Assembly (NCBI RefSeq): GCF_900188235.1
Contig: NZ_FZNT01000002.1
Location: 62,001 to 126,000 of the forward strand
Direction of reading: 5' to 3'
Length of the DNA stretch: 64,000 nt
From: Lutibacter agarilyticus
Lineage (GTDB): Bacteria; Bacteroidota; Bacteroidia; Flavobacteriales; Flavobacteriaceae
Part shown: in pieces, positions 61,939 to 64,000 of the stretch
Position numbering within the stretch: the first letter of the stretch is position 1
Layout: every line of letters begins with the position of its first letter
The notes under the pieces: generated by a model
The model's input: the letters and a program-made list of their open reading frames with translations, nothing else
Told to the model about the DNA's origin: nothing
Database searches by the model: none
Position numbers and translations under genes: made by a program

Positions 61939-62352
61939 TTAATTAATTTTTCTTTTTGATTTTCTTTTTTTACTGTTTTTCTTTAGGTATGCAGTAAATA
62001 ATTCTTGCTGTTCTTCGGTTAAAACAGCTTTTACTTCATTTTCAAAATCTTCTTTTAATTCTTCCATTTCATTTCTATCAGGTCTTCCCGATTTTGTTTT
62101 ATTTTCAACCTCTTCAAAATGTAAAGTGTATAATTCTAGCACTTGTTCCTCTTGTTCGTCTGATAATAAAAGTTCACCTGATAGATTACTAACCATTGTT
62201 TTAATTTCTTTGGAAGTTGGTAATTCTGGCGGAGCTTGTTTACCTCCACCTCGTTGACCACCTTGTTGCCCTCTTTGCTGTGCGAAAGCACTTGTTGTTA
62301 TTACTAATGCAACCACAACTAATTTCCATATTTTCCTCATTTTTAATTTCAT
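61939..62352 (-). CDS. Spy/CpxP-like periplasmic protein
   Basis: The 137-residue protein has a signal peptide (about 1-24, ending FAQ), a Gly/Gln-rich segment QQRGQQGGQRGGGKQ, then a charged helical domain with LLLSDEQEEQVLELY and AVLTEEQQELF, the LTxxQ-type motif of Spy/CpxP. Such proteins act as envelope chaperones or stress sensors. ATG codons at residues 1 and 5 are both possible. The C-terminus is very basic (KKNSKKRKSKRK). Confidence 0.75.
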   Translation of the reverse strand: MKLKMRKIWKLVVVALVITTSAFAQQRGQQGGQRGGGKQAPPELPTSKEIKTMVSNLSGELLLSDEQEEQVLELYTLHFEEVENKTKSGRPDRNEMEELKEDFENEVKAVLTEEQQELFTAYLKKNSKKRKSKRKIN

Positions 62353-62481
62353 AATTTGAAGTTTTTGAAAGTGTTATTTTATTGATTTTTAAATCTTTAT
62401 TCAAATAAACGCAAGTTAATAGAAGTTAAAAATTAGAATCAATGAACTACCATATTTTATCTACGAATACTGTTTTAAAAT

Positions 62482-62517
62482 AAAAAGAACCAACTTTTTT
62501 AAGAATTGGTTCTTTTT
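62482..62517 (-). terminator. Terminator of the CNNM-PepSY unit
   Basis: A 12-bp stem AAAAAGAACCAA / TTGGTTCTTTTT (62482-62493, 62506-62517) has T-rich ends on both strands. It lies downstream of the PepSY gene and upstream of the Spy-like gene. Confidence 0.8.
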
Positions 62518-62598
62518 TGATAAATAAAATAAGGTGTGTTTTTTATGCCTAAAAGAATTATTGAATTCAATGATGCATGAAAATATAGATTCTATAAA

Positions 62599-63114
62599 CT
62601 AAATAAATAGTAAAATAATAGTTAAAATAATACCGGAAATTCCTATGTAAATACCTTCTTTAAATATTTTGTTTTTTGGTTTAAACATAATAAATGAAGA
62701 AATTACAAAAAATAACAACGACACTCCAAAAAAGATATTTAAGAAATATAAAGGTGATGATGAGGTAGCTTTATGTAAATCTGTAAATTTTTTAATAACA
62801 AAAGGTAATTCTTTGGCGGTGTACTTAACGTCTCCTGTTAAAGTATTGTAAGTCCCATTTTTAAAATATACCAAATCGTTTTCAGTTTTTTCAACTTTAA
62901 AATTTTTAAAACGAAGAGTTTTACCTAATACCTCAGTTTCTAAATTTGGTTTTAATTTTTTTTCAACAACTTTTTCAGTTTTTAAAAAATCGGTATCTCT
63001 ATAAATAAGTATTACACCACTAAATGCGTAAACTGCCATTATTCCGGCTAAGAAAAAGCCTAAATAACGGTGAAAGATTCTCATGTAAAACTGGGTAGAT
63101 TTATTCTTACTCAT
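62599..63114 (-). CDS. PepSY-associated membrane protein
   Basis: The 171-residue protein has an N-terminal membrane helix with FHRYLGFFLAGIMAVYAFSGVIL, a PepSY-like periplasmic domain (about 45-115) and two C-terminal helices. PepSY-TM proteins are often linked to iron or siderophore reduction or to protease inhibition. Its start overlaps the CNNM-type gene end by 8 nt, so they are co-transcribed. Confidence 0.82.
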   Translation of the reverse strand: MSKNKSTQFYMRIFHRYLGFFLAGIMAVYAFSGVILIYRDTDFLKTEKVVEKKLKPNLETEVLGKTLRFKNFKVEKTENDLVYFKNGTYNTLTGDVKYTAKELPFVIKKFTDLHKATSSSPLYFLNIFFGVSLLFFVISSFIMFKPKNKIFKEGIYIGISGIILTIILLFI

Positions 63115-64000
63115 TGCTATTTTCTTTCTTTTTTTCTTGAATTAACCCAATTTTTTTGGCTCTTGTTTCCCAGCTATTTCTGGCTAGTTGTTGTAAATCG
63201 GCAACATTATCACTTTCATCCATAATTTCTAAACCAAGTAATGTTTCAATAACATCTTCCATAGTTACTAAACCGCTTGTTGTACCATATTCATCAGTAA
63301 CTAGTGCAATATGTTCGCGTTTTGAAATAAATTTTTCAAACAAATCAGGAATTGGAATATTTCGATTGGTGACTGATATTTCTCTTTTTATAGAAGATAA
63401 AGGTTGGTTGCCATTTCCTTTAATAATTTCTTCCATTACTTCATCTTTCAAAATCAAACCCGTAATTGTGTCAGAATCATTTTTGAAAATTGGGATTCTT
63501 GAAAAACGTAATTTTGGATGTTCATTATAAAAAGCTTGGATTGTCATTTCTTCAGAAGCAACTAGCATCACAGTTCTTGGTGTCATAATATCCTTTGCTT
63601 CTACATCTTTAAACGATAATAAGTTTTTAATAATTGCACTTTCACTTTCTTCAAAAACACCTTCTTCGTGGGCTATATCGGTCATTGCATGAAAGTCTTC
63701 TCTACTTAAAATGGAACCGTGTGCACTTTTACCTCCAATTAGTTTTGTTGTTAATTGAAGTAGCCACAAAATTCCGCTCCATTTTAAAGGAAAAATTAAT
63801 AATGTAAGTGTTTTGGCGGTAAAGTTTGCAAGTTGTTTCCAATAAGTTGCTCCAATAGTTTTTGGGATAATTTCAGAAACTACCAATATTAAAAAAGTCA
63901 TGATTGCTGAAACTATACCAACAATGTTAATTCCTAAAAAATTAACATCAAAATCCAAATTTTCAGCCTGTACTCCCACTAAAATAGCTCCAACGGTATG
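63107..64000 (-). CDS. CNNM/CorC-type transport protein (DUF21, CBS pair, CorC domain), 5' end outside the window
   Basis: The frame is open to the window edge (reading HTVGAILVGVQAE), so the start is upstream. The visible part has the last DUF21 membrane helices, a CBS pair (DIMTPRTVMLVA, SRIPIFKND, ITGLILKDEVM, and EHIALVTDEYGTTSGLVTMEDVIETLLG) and the beginning of the linker. Such proteins export Mg2+ or Co2+, or are annotated as hemolysin-like. The short C-terminus (LIQEKKKENSNE) suggests no full CorC_HlyC domain. Confidence 0.9.
   Translation of the reverse strand, partial: HTVGAILVGVQAENLDFDVNFLGINIVGIVSAIMTFLILVVSEIIPKTIGATYWKQLANFTAKTLTLLIFPLKWSGILWLLQLTTKLIGGKSAHGSILSREDFHAMTDIAHEEGVFEESESAIIKNLLSFKDVEAKDIMTPRTVMLVASEEMTIQAFYNEHPKLRFSRIPIFKNDSDTITGLILKDEVMEEIIKGNGNQPLSSIKREISVTNRNIPIPDLFEKFISKREHIALVTDEYGTTSGLVTMEDVIETLLGLEIMDESDNVADLQQLARNSWETRAKKIGLIQEKKKENSNE

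Noticed and set aside
1-64000. CRISPR array, rRNA operon, prophage or conjugative element
   Set aside because: No regularly spaced direct repeats, rRNA sequence or phage/conjugation genes were seen. The only mobile element is the IS256-family insertion.

Overview
The window is an AT-rich chromosomal segment of a member of the Bacteroidota, most likely family Flavobacteriaceae. The evidence is the repeated -7 promoter box TAnnTTTG with few Shine-Dalgarno sequences, a type IX secretion (T9SS) C-terminal sorting domain on a secreted protease, Bacteroidota-type housekeeping genes (long LspA, long IleS and LeuS, DUF2911, DUF4286, BrxA/B bacilliredoxin), and a degenerate DksA-like protein. The genus cannot be decided from the sequence.

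Layout. 1-4.4 kb: the end of an RNase G/E gene, then a patatin-type outer-membrane phospholipase and uvrC on the minus strand. 4.5-5.8 kb: a PLP-dependent decarboxylase, closed by a perfect 54-nt palindrome. 5.85-10.7 kb: a seven-gene arsenic operon on the minus strand (ArsR repressor, thioredoxin-like protein with a Cys-Cys-rich tail, LMW-PTP-type arsenate reductase, Acr3, ArsP-like permease, ArsF-like, ArsG-like). It apparently covers both inorganic and aromatic or methylated arsenicals. 10.8-13.4 kb: a DUF1566 lipoprotein and a sulfatase lipoprotein. 13.4-32 kb: mostly housekeeping on the minus strand (lspA, DksA-like, ileS, HAD phosphatase, DjlA-like, YceI, Crp-like regulator, enoyl-CoA hydratase, NtrY-like kinase, SemiSWEET, ald, leuS, DUF2911, panE), with bacilliredoxin, an HD hydrolase and an EamA transporter on the plus strand.

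32-39.2 kb is a metal-homeostasis island: a TonB receptor diverging from a DtxR/MntR regulator plus ZIP transporter operon, then feoA-feoB and a 37-residue FeoB-associated Cys-rich peptide, then an SCO copper chaperone. Matching TTAGA/TCTAA inverted repeats sit in the dtxR/TonB divergent region and in the feoA promoter, suggesting one metal regulon. 39.3-48.2 kb: rseP, mgtE, rsmA, DUF4286, a TPR protein, a 47-codon ORF behind a sigma-54-like promoter, serS, a lipoprotein and ribF. 48.3-57.7 kb: a T9SS-exported reprolysin-type protease, YwbE, fasciclin, M1 peptidase, S8 peptidase and an MBL hydrolase. 57.8-64 kb: tRNA-Cys, folB, a structured intergenic element, glnS, an intact IS256-family insertion with 8-bp target duplications, a Spy/CpxP-like protein, a PepSY protein and a partial CNNM/CorC-type protein.

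The most unusual items are a DUF559 (Vsr-like nuclease fold) domain embedded in leucyl-tRNA synthetase, the 58.4-kb structured element, the sigma-54-like promoter with its tiny ORF, and the thioredoxin with four Cys-Cys pairs in the ars operon. No CRISPR array, prophage or rRNA operon is present.
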